From positions 715,244 to 779,243 of the forward strand of contig NZ_MKEK01000001.1 of assembly GCF_001752395.1 (NCBI RefSeq): a DNA stretch of 64,000 nt, read 5' to 3'. The notes under the pieces are model-generated. The model ran no database searches. It saw nothing but the letters and a program-made list of their open reading frames with translations, and was not told the origin of the DNA. Shown piece after piece: positions 36,662 to 45,789 of this stretch. Position numbers and translations under genes: made by a program. This stretch comes from Rheinheimera salexigens. GTDB taxonomy: Bacteria > Pseudomonadota > Gammaproteobacteria > Enterobacterales > Alteromonadaceae. Each line of letters begins with the position of its first letter. Position 1 is the first letter of the stretch.

Positions 36662-39600
36662 ATGCGACTAAATCGATTTATATCCCCAACCGCGTTTGCG
36701 GTTGCATTGGCGATAGGCAGTGTCCATGCAGCCATAGCGCCAAGCGAACACGAAATTGATATTGATTTATCTGTACTCAAACATGCTGCTGATGATCAGC
36801 AATTACATCCCTACATTGTACAAATTAAAGGTAAAACTGGTATTGAAAAAGCCGCTGAATTGGGCGAGTTATTACCGGCACGACAAAATGTCACCCAAGG
36901 CTTAAACCGTTATAATGCGGCATCGGCTAGCTTGCAGCAATATAATAAAAAACTCACAGAGTTTCACCAACGATTAGCTGCGCAGTCTGGTGGTAGCGAA
37001 GTCCTCTATTCTTATACTCACACCTTTAATGGTTATTCCGCCAAAATGACTGCACAACAAGCAGAGATGCTAAAGCATCATGCTAATGTAGTGGGAGTTT
37101 GGCGCGATGAAGCACAGCAACTCGACACGGCCAATACACCGGCTTTTTTAGGTTTAACCGGTCCTGATGGCCAGCATACTTTAGGCATTAAAGGTGACGA
37201 TGTTGTAATTGGTATCGTTGATACTGGGATCTGGCCAGAGCACCCAAGCTTTGCAGATGATGGTAGTTATGGACCTTTAGCGGGCTGGGCAGGTGCCTGT
37301 GATACCGGTGAAGATGAAGCGTTTAGCTGTAATAATAAATTAATCGGTGCTCGATATTTTAAAAACACTTTTGAGACCGTGTACGATCTTCAACCAGGCG
37401 AATTTGTTTCACCACGTGATGCTGATAATCACGGCTCCCACACCGCTTCTACAGCAGGGGGTAATGAAAACGTAACGGCAGTCTTTAATGGTACAGACGT
37501 CGCGACTATTTCTGGTATTGCGCCGCGAGCGCGTATCGCTGCGTACAAAGCGTGTTGGAATAGTAGCTATGTTAGCCCAGAAGGCGTCGCTGAGCGCGGC
37601 TGTTTCTATGGCGATACTATGGCTGCAATCGATCAAGCAGTAGCTGACGGGGTAGATGTTATTAACTACTCAATAGGTGGCAGTTTAACTGATTTAACTA
37701 CGCTTGCTGCAGCTGCAAAATTACGCGCAGCGCAAGCGGGTGTGTTTGTTGCTGTGTCGGCGGGTAATAGTGGACCTGCAGCCGAAACAGTAGGTACGCC
37801 TGCACCTTGGGTGACCACTGTCGCAGCGTCTACCTATACTGGTTTTAGTGTTGCCAGTGGTATAGAAATAACAATGGGACCGCTTAGTGGCATTTATCGC
37901 GCGCTAGAAGGTGCACAGTCTAAACCATTAAGTGAAACTGGTGATGTTATTGCAGATGTTATCGTAGCTGTGCCTTTAGACGGTTGTTCGGCACTGACTA
38001 ATCCAGCGGCTATCAGCGGTCAGTTTGCTTTAATCCAGCGTGGTGGTTGTAGCTTTGATATTAAATTAGACAATGCCCAAGCTGCTGGTGCAGTGGGTGC
38101 AATTGTTTATAACAATTCGCCGGCATCGCCAATCGTCATGGGGGGGAGCAGCACCACTTTAACCATTCCTGCGGTGATGATCAGCCAAGCAGATGGTAGT
38201 GCTATTAATGCTGAAGTCTCGTCAGGCGCGACAGTTGAAATAAAATTAAGCCCAAGCGTGTTTGTTAATGATGTACCAGAAGTTGGTAATATTATGGCTG
38301 AGTTTTCATCACGAGGCCCTAATATAGCCAGCTTTGATGTTATTAAGCCGGATATTACCGCACCCGGTGTGAAAATATTAGCTGCTGCTTCGTCGCAGCC
38401 AATGCTGTCAGCTCCAGGTCGTGATTTTGTCTATCTGCAAGGTACCTCGATGTCGAGCCCACATATCGCCGGTATGGCTGCTTTACTGAAAGGTGAGCAC
38501 AGCAATTGGACACCAGCGATGATTAAATCAGCGTTGATGACTACCGCTAGACAAAACATTACTAAAGAAGATGGCACTACGCCAGCCGATCCGTTTGATT
38601 TTGGTGCCGGCCATGCTGTACCCGTACAAGCCAATAATCCGGGATTAACTTACGACATTGAAAACTTTGATTACTATGCCTTTTTATGTGGCATTGGTAA
38701 TTCAACCTTTGTGTTAAATTCCAGCGGCTTTAGCTGTGCTGCGTTTGAAGCCGCAGGATACTTAACTGATCCTAGTCAACTTAACTTACCGTCTATTGGT
38801 ATAGCTGAATTAGGCTCTGCACAAACAATATATCGTCAAGTTACAGATGTATCAGGCACGGCTTCTAGTTATAATTTAACCGTGAATGCGCCTAGTGGCA
38901 CCACTGTGACGTTGTTAACCGAAAATGCCAGTGGCGATTTAGCCCCAGGTTCAACGGTTAACGTACCTGCTAATGGTAGCGCTACGTATGCTCTAGTGTT
39001 TACACCCATTTCTGGTGCGCCGTTAGAGCAATGGCAATTCGGTTCGCTGACATTAAGTAATGGTGTTAATAATGTCCGTAGCCCAATAGCCATCAAGCTA
39101 GTTTCACCTGAGCTAATTACGGCTCCAGAAGAAATCAATGGTGTTATTAAAGCTAATCGTGGTCGGTACACTTTCCCTGTATTAATGAACTACAGCGGTC
39201 GTACTAGTACTAGCGTCTCTGGTCTAAGTGAACCATTTGGCTCATCAGCGACTGTAAGTCAAGATACTGATAGAATCTTTAGCTTTAATGAGGCTGGCTT
39301 AGGTACGCATATATTCGTCATCCCTGAAGATGTGCGGGTATTACGCTTTAGTTTATATGAAGCGTTAAGCACTGTGCCTGAAGCGGATTTAGACTTATAC
39401 GTATACCGTTGTATCGCCTTTTCTTGTAGTCCAGTTGGAACTTCATTGCGCGCTGGTGGCAATGAGGAAGTGACCTTGCGCGATCCATTGCCTGCCAATA
39501 ATAGTGCTAACGGTGACTTCTATATTGTTTGGGTGCATGGTTACGACTTGCTAGGTAGTGCCAGCGCTAACTATACCCTTCCGTACTGGGTAGTGGCAGA

Positions 39601-39781
39601 AGATGAAGGTAACGTACGAATAGCTGCGAGTACTCGAGCGATTAATACGCGATATAATAATATCACTATTATGAGCACTGGCTTGACGGCGAGCCCATTT
39701 CCATATCTTGGTGTGATTAAATTCCATGATGAAGATGGCGTAGAGCAAGCTAATACCTTTGTAGAATTAACTGCGCAATAA
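36662..39781 (+). CDS. Large secreted S8 subtilisin-like protease with PA domain
   Basis: Start set at ATG 36662 (SD GGAG six bases upstream); the TTG at 36650 contains that SD. The product of 1039 residues has a signal peptide, an I9-type propeptide (about 45-160, HPYIVQIKG, YTHTFNGYSAKM), and an S8 domain with Asp187 (GIVDTGIWP), His257 (DNHGSHTAST) and Ser596 (GTSMSSPH). A protease-associated domain is inserted between His and Ser (FALIQRGGCSF, about 455-530), as in plant-type subtilases. A fibronectin-like region and a further beta domain (about 860-1039) complete it. It should be an extracellular scavenging protease. There is no visible sorting signal. Confidence 0.93.
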   Translation: MRLNRFISPTAFAVALAIGSVHAAIAPSEHEIDIDLSVLKHAADDQQLHPYIVQIKGKTGIEKAAELGELLPARQNVTQGLNRYNAASASLQQYNKKLTEFHQRLAAQSGGSEVLYSYTHTFNGYSAKMTAQQAEMLKHHANVVGVWRDEAQQLDTANTPAFLGLTGPDGQHTLGIKGDDVVIGIVDTGIWPEHPSFADDGSYGPLAGWAGACDTGEDEAFSCNNKLIGARYFKNTFETVYDLQPGEFVSPRDADNHGSHTASTAGGNENVTAVFNGTDVATISGIAPRARIAAYKACWNSSYVSPEGVAERGCFYGDTMAAIDQAVADGVDVINYSIGGSLTDLTTLAAAAKLRAAQAGVFVAVSAGNSGPAAETVGTPAPWVTTVAASTYTGFSVASGIEITMGPLSGIYRALEGAQSKPLSETGDVIADVIVAVPLDGCSALTNPAAISGQFALIQRGGCSFDIKLDNAQAAGAVGAIVYNNSPASPIVMGGSSTTLTIPAVMISQADGSAINAEVSSGATVEIKLSPSVFVNDVPEVGNIMAEFSSRGPNIASFDVIKPDITAPGVKILAAASSQPMLSAPGRDFVYLQGTSMSSPHIAGMAALLKGEHSNWTPAMIKSALMTTARQNITKEDGTTPADPFDFGAGHAVPVQANNPGLTYDIENFDYYAFLCGIGNSTFVLNSSGFSCAAFEAAGYLTDPSQLNLPSIGIAELGSAQTIYRQVTDVSGTASSYNLTVNAPSGTTVTLLTENASGDLAPGSTVNVPANGSATYALVFTPISGAPLEQWQFGSLTLSNGVNNVRSPIAIKLVSPELITAPEEINGVIKANRGRYTFPVLMNYSGRTSTSVSGLSEPFGSSATVSQDTDRIFSFNEAGLGTHIFVIPEDVRVLRFSLYEALSTVPEADLDLYVYRCIAFSCSPVGTSLRAGGNEEVTLRDPLPANNSANGDFYIVWVHGYDLLGSASANYTLPYWVVAEDEGNVRIAASTRAINTRYNNITIMSTGLTASPFPYLGVIKFHDEDGVEQANTFVELTAQ

Positions 39782-39833
39782 GTTAATTACCTACTAGGTA
39801 TAAAAGATGTAAGTGTTTAATCGTGTAAATTTA

Positions 39834-39868
39834 AAATGCTCAGTCAATTGACTGGGCATTTTTTTTAC
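39834..39868 (+). terminator. Terminator after subtilase gene
   Basis: AAATGCTCAGTCAA pairs with TTGACTGGGCATTT (one T-G pair), followed by a run of eight Ts including the stem end. Confidence 0.93.
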
Positions 39869-39892
39869 TTTTACTTTTACTTTAATTATTGT

Positions 39893-39926
39893 CTGTCATA
39901 TCAGTGTAATAAAACCGTAGCATACT
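39893..39926 (+). promoter_or_regulatory. Pho box and -10 element of pstS
   Basis: CTGTCAT, ATCA, GTGTAAT (39893-39910) has the two 7-bp half-sites and 4-bp spacer of a PhoB site; the first half matches consensus exactly. A -10 like CATACT (39921-39926) starts ten bases later, the standard distance, with the Pho box replacing a -35. Confidence 0.85.
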
Positions 39927-39961
39927 GCAGGCGTTATCTTACCAAAACTTGGGAACTTGAT

Positions 39962-40993
39962 ATGAAACTGCAGACCTTAACACGCATCGCTTTAGCTGCT
40001 TCACTGACAGTTATAAGCATAAACTCCGCTCAGGCCGCCAGTCGCGATACTATTCAAATTGCTGGCTCATCTACCGTTTTACCATTCTCATCTATTGTCG
40101 CTGAAGAATTTGGCCAAAGCTTTGCCCAATTTCGCACCCCTGTAGTAGGCTCTGGTGGTTCATCAGGTGGTTTACGCCAGTTTTGCCAAGGGGTAGGAGC
40201 CAATACAATTGATATTGCCAACTCATCACGTGAAATTCGTCCGAATGAAGTTGCGGCCTGTCATGACAATGGCGTTAAGCAAATTATTGAAGTAAAAATT
40301 GGTTACGACGGTATTGTATTTGCTTCTCGTACTGACGCTGCAATCTTTCACTTACTGCCAGAACATGTGTTTTTAGCCCAAGCTGCGCAAGTACCAGTTC
40401 AAGGCCAAATGGTAGCGAATCCTTATAATCGCTGGTCAGAAATAGATAAGTCGCTGCCTGATCAAGCCATCTTACTGGCTATTCCAGGCTCTAATCACGG
40501 TACTCGTGAAGTGTATGAAGAAAAAGTCGTGTTGCCAGGCTGTAAAACCTTACCTGCGGTAAAAGCCCTAGCTAAAACTGAGCAACATGGCTTTTGCACC
40601 GCTATGCGAACAGATGGCAAAGTAGTTGAAATAGCAGGTGATTATACTGAGACCTTAGCTCGGCTATCGGCACAGAAAGATGCTTTAGGCGTATTTGGCT
40701 TAAGTTTTTATGAAGCCAATCGGGATCGAATTAAAGTCGCTACGGTTTCGGGTGTAGAGCCAAATTTAGACAGTATTTTAAGCGGTGAATATCCGGTGTC
40801 TCGGCCATTATATTTTTATATTAAAGGTGAGCATATTGGTGTGATCCCCGGTTTGCAACAATTCGCCCAGTACTTTGTTAGCGATGTAATGTCTGGTTTT
40901 GATAGTCAATTAGAGCAGGCTGGATTAATTCCACTATCAGATGAAGAGCGCAGTGAAATAACGGCAAAAATAACGCAAAAAGTAGCATTGTAA
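39962..40993 (+). CDS. pstS: Phosphate ABC transporter, periplasmic binding protein
   Basis: Start set at ATG 39962, which opens a clear signal peptide (MKLQTLTRIALAAS to AQA); the longer frame from 39836 runs over the terminator and Pho box. The mature 320 residues have the phosphate-binding IAGSSTVLPFSS near the start, GSGGSSGGLRQFCQG, and NSSREI. It binds inorganic phosphate for the PstCAB transporter. It is longer than E. coli PstS and of the subclass that begins DTIQIAGSSTV. A large hairpin follows before pstC, probably giving more pstS than pstC mRNA. Confidence 0.93.
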   Translation: MKLQTLTRIALAASLTVISINSAQAASRDTIQIAGSSTVLPFSSIVAEEFGQSFAQFRTPVVGSGGSSGGLRQFCQGVGANTIDIANSSREIRPNEVAACHDNGVKQIIEVKIGYDGIVFASRTDAAIFHLLPEHVFLAQAAQVPVQGQMVANPYNRWSEIDKSLPDQAILLAIPGSNHGTREVYEEKVVLPGCKTLPAVKALAKTEQHGFCTAMRTDGKVVEIAGDYTETLARLSAQKDALGVFGLSFYEANRDRIKVATVSGVEPNLDSILSGEYPVSRPLYFYIKGEHIGVIPGLQQFAQYFVSDVMSGFDSQLEQAGLIPLSDEERSEITAKITQKVAL

Positions 40994-41045
40994 AGCTGCT
41001 AGCTGCTGTTCCATTAAGTGCTGGTTTAGTTTGTAATGCTACAAA

Positions 41046-41084
41046 TTTATTGCAGTTTTATGGCTGTAATAAAACTGCAATAAA
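41046..41084 (+). repeat. Perfect 16-bp hairpin between pstS and pstC
   Basis: The arms TTTATTGCAGTTTTAT and ATAAAACTGCAATAAA are exact complements around GGCTGTA. There is no T-run, so it may be a partial terminator or a barrier protecting the pstS message from 3' decay, giving unequal expression of the binding protein and the permease genes. Confidence 0.8.
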
Positions 41085-41173
41085 CCAGCTTTATACTGCT
41101 GCTATACGTTAACTATACCGCTTAGGTTAGGGCTGAAAAGCCTAAAACCATTAAGGTTTACTACGGAGTATTA

Positions 41174-42553
41174 ATGAGTAACCTTACATTACTAATGCTG
41201 TTATTAATATTGATGGCTGTTGGCTATCAACTTGGCATTACACGTAGTCGTAAAGTAGCAACTGCCCATCACGGCATTAAAATGCATTCGCGTAATCATC
41301 ATTACGGTGTAATGGTCGGGTTATGGGCGGTGTTACCCGCTTTTTTACTGTTACTAGTCTGGTTATGGTTAGCACCACAAGCCATTAATGGCTTAATGTT
41401 GGCCCAGTTACCAGCTGATATTAGCAGCCTATCGGCAGATCAACTTAAAGTGGTATCGCAGCGTATTAGCAATTTAGCCAGTAATTTTGCGGTGGTGGAT
41501 GATGCACTGCCCTGGGAACTGGCCGCCGCTGAGCACTTAAAGCAATTGCGCAGTAATAGCGCGCTGGTATTAACCGCCTTAATTGCCGTTATTGCGGCGA
41601 TGGGCTTATTGCTCAGTTTGTATAAAATTACCCCGCGTTTACAAGCTCGGCATCAAGTTGAATCCGCCGTAAAAGTACTGCTTATTCTTTGTTCCGCCGT
41701 AGCAGTGTTAACCACTATTGGCATCGTGTTATCCATGGTGGGTGAAACACTAAAGTTTTTTAGCTTTATTAATCCTGTCGATTTTTTCTTTGGTACCACT
41801 TGGAATCCACGCTTTGCCACAGTAGGCAGTGAAGCCCAAGGAAGCTTTGGTATTTTACCGTTGCTATCAGGTACTTTTTTAATCGCGCTTATTGCCATGC
41901 TAGTGGCTATTCCGCTGGGTTTATTAGTGGCCATTTATTTATCAGAATATGCCTCATTAAAGCTGCGTAATACCGCTAAGCCATTAATTGAAATATTGGC
42001 CGGTATTCCCACTATCGTTTACGGCTTCTTTGCCTTAGTGACGGTGGGACCTTTTCTTAGCCAGTTCGGTACGGCTATTGGCTTAGATATTCGGGCAACG
42101 TCGGCACTGACTGCTGGGGTAGTAATGGGCATTATGATTATCCCGTTTATCTCATCGTTATCAGACGATATTATTACCCAAATACCCAAGTCGTTGCGTG
42201 ATGCTTCATTAGGTTTAGGTGCCACTAAATCTGAAACCATTATTAAAGTAGTACTACCCGCAGCCTTACCAGGCATAGTGGGCGCAGTGCTATTAGCGGC
42301 CAGTCGGGCCATTGGCGAAACCATGATAGTGGTATTAGCTGCGGGTAATAGCCCGGCGTTAACCGCCGATCCGTTTCAAGCCGTCTCTACCGTAACGGTG
42401 ACCATCGTTAATCAATTAACCGGCGATAATGACTTCTCTAGCCCGCAATCGTTAGTAGCGTTTGCCTTAGGCTTAACGTTATTTGTCATTACGTTACTGC
42501 TCAATATTTTCGCCTTAATTATCGTTCGTAAATACCGTGAACAATACGAGTAA
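41174..42553 (+). CDS. pstC: Phosphate ABC transporter permease
   Basis: The 459-residue protein has about eight helices. Two N-terminal ones flank a periplasmic loop (about 80-135), and a canonical PstC permease domain follows (about 225-455) with LAGIPTIVYGFFAL and the coupling loop SLRDASLGLGATKSET. It is longer than E. coli PstC by an N-terminal extension common in marine gammaproteobacteria. SD GGAG lies seven bases before ATG. pstA starts three bases after its stop. Confidence 0.93.
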   Translation: MSNLTLLMLLLILMAVGYQLGITRSRKVATAHHGIKMHSRNHHYGVMVGLWAVLPAFLLLLVWLWLAPQAINGLMLAQLPADISSLSADQLKVVSQRISNLASNFAVVDDALPWELAAAEHLKQLRSNSALVLTALIAVIAAMGLLLSLYKITPRLQARHQVESAVKVLLILCSAVAVLTTIGIVLSMVGETLKFFSFINPVDFFFGTTWNPRFATVGSEAQGSFGILPLLSGTFLIALIAMLVAIPLGLLVAIYLSEYASLKLRNTAKPLIEILAGIPTIVYGFFALVTVGPFLSQFGTAIGLDIRATSALTAGVVMGIMIIPFISSLSDDIITQIPKSLRDASLGLGATKSETIIKVVLPAALPGIVGAVLLAASRAIGETMIVVLAAGNSPALTADPFQAVSTVTVTIVNQLTGDNDFSSPQSLVAFALGLTLFVITLLLNIFALIIVRKYREQYE

Positions 42554-42556
42554 GCT

Positions 42557-43987
42557 ATGACTATGCCTTCAACTAGGCCTTCAGGCCCAAAATCAGTTAA
42601 AACCGCCGACGCTAGCCAGTCGCCAGCACTGTCTGCGGCACAGCAGCAATTACAGCATCAACAAGCGGTGCAGCAAAAAGTACAAGCGTCATTAGCTAAA
42701 CGACACACTAAAGAAAAGTTGTTTCGCCGTTTAGGTTTTTCTGCGGTATTAATTAGCTTAGGTTTAGTAGCAATTCTGTTTATTAATATTTTCTCTAAAG
42801 GTTTACCGGCGTTTTGGCAGTCGAGCATTACCTTAGATATTTATTTCGATCCGGCCATTGTTAAAGTGTCTGATAAACCAGTTAAAACAGCCACTGAATC
42901 AGAGCAAGCATTTCAACAACGTAGCATGCAGTGGCAAACCGAAGTGGGCTTTATTAACTTTAATCGCTTAATCACCAATAGCTTAAAACAAGTATTGCCC
43001 GATGCGAATAAACACCGCCGTGAATTAAGCCGCGTTGTAACCTCGGGTGAGCGTTATGCGCTGCGCGATTTAGTCTTAGCCAACCCAGACATCGTGGGCC
43101 AAACTCGTCGTTTACACTTACTGACCGATGCCAATATTGATGTCTGGCTAAAAGGTAATATTGACCGCAGCTTGCCAGATGAGCAACAGCAGCTAAGTCC
43201 GGTGCTACAACGCTGGGCCGAGCAATTGGCCAAAGAGGGTATTATTCAGAATCGCTTTAGTTTTGCCTTGTTTATGAACCCAGATTCGCGTAGCTCGTTA
43301 GCTTCAGCCGGATTAGCGGGCGCCTTTATGGGCTCATTTTATATGTTGTTAGTGGTGATATTATTGGCCGTGCCAATGGGCGTAGCGGCGGCAATATATT
43401 TAGAAGAGTTTGCACCGCAAAACCGTTTTACCGATTTAGTTGAAGTCAATATTAATAACTTAGCCGCTGTGCCATCCATTGTATTTGGTTTACTTGGCGC
43501 GTCGGTATTAATAGGTTGGTTTAACTTGCCCATGTCGGCGCCCATTGTCGGCGGTATTGTTTTGTCATTAATGACCTTGCCTACGGTAATTATCGCGACT
43601 CGTTCTACTTTAAAAGCCATTCCACCATCAATTAGACAAGCGGCACTGGGACTAGGGGCGTCAAAAATGCAGGCGGTGTTCCATCATGTATTACCTCTGG
43701 CTATCCCCGGTATATTAACCGGCGCTATTTTAGGTGTTGCCCAAGCCTTAGGTGAAACCGCACCGCTACTACTAATCGGTATGAAGTCTTTTGTCGCATC
43801 AGTACCGGCTACCCCCTTTGAGCAATCAACCGCGCTGCCAGTGCAAATTTTCTTATGGCAAGGTAATGAATTGCGTAACTTTTTTGAAGCCAGAACCTCA
43901 GCTGCCATCATAGTGCTTTTAGTCATGATGTTAAGTTTAAATGGTATTGCTATTTTCTTACGTAAAAAATTCCAACGTAATTGGTAA
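42557..43987 (+). CDS. pstA: Phosphate ABC transporter permease
   Basis: The 476-residue protein has a Gln-rich cytoplasmic N-terminus, one helix at about 55-78, a 170-residue periplasmic insert, then the permease domain (about 255-470) with NLAAVPSIVFGLLG and the coupling loop IRQAALGLGASKMQA. The length is well above E. coli PstA (296), but the fold at the C-terminus is unmistakable. It pairs with PstC. Confidence 0.92.
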   Translation: MTMPSTRPSGPKSVKTADASQSPALSAAQQQLQHQQAVQQKVQASLAKRHTKEKLFRRLGFSAVLISLGLVAILFINIFSKGLPAFWQSSITLDIYFDPAIVKVSDKPVKTATESEQAFQQRSMQWQTEVGFINFNRLITNSLKQVLPDANKHRRELSRVVTSGERYALRDLVLANPDIVGQTRRLHLLTDANIDVWLKGNIDRSLPDEQQQLSPVLQRWAEQLAKEGIIQNRFSFALFMNPDSRSSLASAGLAGAFMGSFYMLLVVILLAVPMGVAAAIYLEEFAPQNRFTDLVEVNINNLAAVPSIVFGLLGASVLIGWFNLPMSAPIVGGIVLSLMTLPTVIIATRSTLKAIPPSIRQAALGLGASKMQAVFHHVLPLAIPGILTGAILGVAQALGETAPLLLIGMKSFVASVPATPFEQSTALPVQIFLWQGNELRNFFEARTSAAIIVLLVMMLSLNGIAIFLRKKFQRNW

Positions 43988-44033
43988 CGTATTAACTACT
44001 AAGCATTAAATTGCAATAAAAGTGGATATCTTA

Positions 44034-44852
44034 ATGAACAACATTCAGTCTAAAACTCAACCTACAACGGCAACAGTACCTGACACAGTGCCTGACACAG
44101 TTAAAATAGCGGCCAAAGACGTCAAAGTGTTTTACGGCCAAAACCAAGTGCTGCACGGCATTAATATGGATGTGCATGCAAACGAAGTGATCTCGTTTAT
44201 TGGTCCGTCAGGCTGTGGTAAATCCAGTTTTCTGCGTTGTATGAATCGGATGAACGATACCATTGAAGGCTGTCGGGTCGAGGGGCAAATTTTGTTAGAC
44301 CAACGGGATATCAATGCGGCCAATATCGATGTAGTGCAATTACGTGCGCAGGTAGGCATGGTGTTTCAAAAGCCGAATCCGTTTCCAAAATCGATTTATG
44401 AAAATATCGCTTATGGCCCCAAATTACACGGCTTAGCCCAGCGTAAAGCCGATTTAGACGATATTGTAGAATCTAGCTTGCGCCGTGCGGGTTTGTGGCA
44501 AGAAGTGAAAGATCGCTTAGATCAGCCTGGCACCGGTTTATCCGGCGGTCAGCAGCAACGTTTATGTATTGCTCGCAGCATTGCGGTTAGCCCTGAAATA
44601 ATCTTAATGGATGAACCTTGTTCGGCGTTAGATCCCATCGCAACCTCAATTATTGAAGAGCTAATTGATGAGCTAAAACAAAATTTCACCATCGTCATTG
44701 TTACCCACAATATGCAGCAAGCAGCGCGAGTATCAGATCGCACGGCGTTTTTTCATCTGGGGCAAGTGATTGAAATTGGCAATACCAATGAGCTATTTAC
44801 CAACCCAAAACAAAAACGTACCGAAGACTATATTACCGGCCGCTATGGCTAA
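44034..44852 (+). CDS. pstB: Phosphate ABC transporter ATPase
   Basis: ATG 44034 is preferred: GTGGAT just upstream may be part of its SD, and the GTG at 44022 is the alternative start. The 272-residue ATPase shows [46 protein letters not shown] and [12 protein letters not shown], a full PstB set. The N-terminal tail holds a short duplication (VPDTVPDTV) from a 12-base direct repeat. It powers phosphate import. Confidence 0.96.
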   Translation: MNNIQSKTQPTTATVPDTVPDTVKIAAKDVKVFYGQNQVLHGINMDVHANEVISFIGPSGCGKSSFLRCMNRMNDTIEGCRVEGQILLDQRDINAANIDVVQLRAQVGMVFQKPNPFPKSIYENIAYGPKLHGLAQRKADLDDIVESSLRRAGLWQEVKDRLDQPGTGLSGGQQQRLCIARSIAVSPEIILMDEPCSALDPIATSIIEELIDELKQNFTIVIVTHNMQQAARVSDRTAFFHLGQVIEIGNTNELFTNPKQKRTEDYITGRYG

Positions 44853-44923
44853 GCCAACTGTTCAAGTAGGCCGCTTAAAAGGCCTTACCCAATTAGGTTA
44901 GGTTAATAAAGGAGTATTAGATT

Positions 44924-45649
44924 ATGCCCAATAGTAAAATCGGCCGCCATTATTCCCAAGCTTTTGATACCGAGTTACAACAAGCGGTGGATCGTTTGCT
45001 ACAAATGGCTGCTTTAACTCAGCAGCAGTTAACGGATGCCATAGCCGCTTTTGTTGAAGCTGATCATGCTCGTGCTGAGCAAGTGGTAGCCAGCGACCAT
45101 AGAGTAAATGACTTTGAAGTTGATATTGATGAACATTGTCTGGATATCTTAGCCCGCCGCCAACCCGCTGCTAGTGACTTGCGCTTAGTATTAACGGTAT
45201 TAAAAAGCATTAACGATATTGAACGTATTGGCGATTTAGCCAAGCGGGTAGCAAAAACCTTATTAGAACAAGCCGATACGGACAGGCCTAATCAAGCGCA
45301 ACTAGATGAAATAGATGTCATGGGCCATCGCGTATTGCATATGTTACAACGCGCTTGTGTCAGTTTTGAGCGGATGGACGCAACAGATGCTCTTACGGTA
45401 CTGCGCAAAGATAAAGAGATTGATCAAGATTACGATCGTATTGTGGCGCAAAGCATTAGCGCCATGAGCAATGACAGCAGCCAAGTCGGCCCTAGCATGC
45501 AGCTATTTGTTATCGCCCGAGCGTTAGAGCGTATTGGCGATCATAGCCGTAATATTTGCCAGCATGTTATTTTTCTCTGCAAAGGGCGTAATGTAGCGCA
45601 TTTTAGCGATGCCGAATTACAGCAGATTGTCGATAAGCAGCGCAGTTAA
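44924..45649 (+). CDS. phoU: Phosphate signalling protein
   Basis: The 241-residue helical protein has two PhoU repeats with the metal-site signatures RIGDLAKRVAK near residue 102 and RALERIGDHSRNIC near 205. It couples the Pst transporter to PhoR, keeping PhoB off when phosphate is plentiful. The SD GGAG stands eight bases before ATG. The gene is last in the pst operon, with a terminator shared with the opposite TonB gene. Confidence 0.96.
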   Translation: MPNSKIGRHYSQAFDTELQQAVDRLLQMAALTQQQLTDAIAAFVEADHARAEQVVASDHRVNDFEVDIDEHCLDILARRQPAASDLRLVLTVLKSINDIERIGDLAKRVAKTLLEQADTDRPNQAQLDEIDVMGHRVLHMLQRACVSFERMDATDALTVLRKDKEIDQDYDRIVAQSISAMSNDSSQVGPSMQLFVIARALERIGDHSRNICQHVIFLCKGRNVAHFSDAELQQIVDKQRS

Positions 45650-45698
45650 CTTAACGCTAAAATCTCAGTGTAACAAAGAAAGTAAAGCAGCTTAAATT

Positions 45699-45742
45699 AA
45701 AAAGGTTTGCCACTTTGACTTATAGTGACAAACCTTTTTTTT
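45699..45742. terminator. Two-way terminator between phoU and TonB receptor gene
   Basis: AAAAAGGTTTG and CAAACCTTTTT form the stem base, with CCACT/AGTG pairing inside. A-run and T-run on both sides suit convergent transcription. Confidence 0.9.
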
Positions 45743-45789
45743 ATGGCTGAATTTTTTAAGCGCTTATGCATCGATAAGCGCATATTGGT

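Noticed and set aside
39836..39961. Upstream extension of pstS
   Set aside because: It covers the subtilase terminator and the Pho box; the signal peptide begins at 39962.
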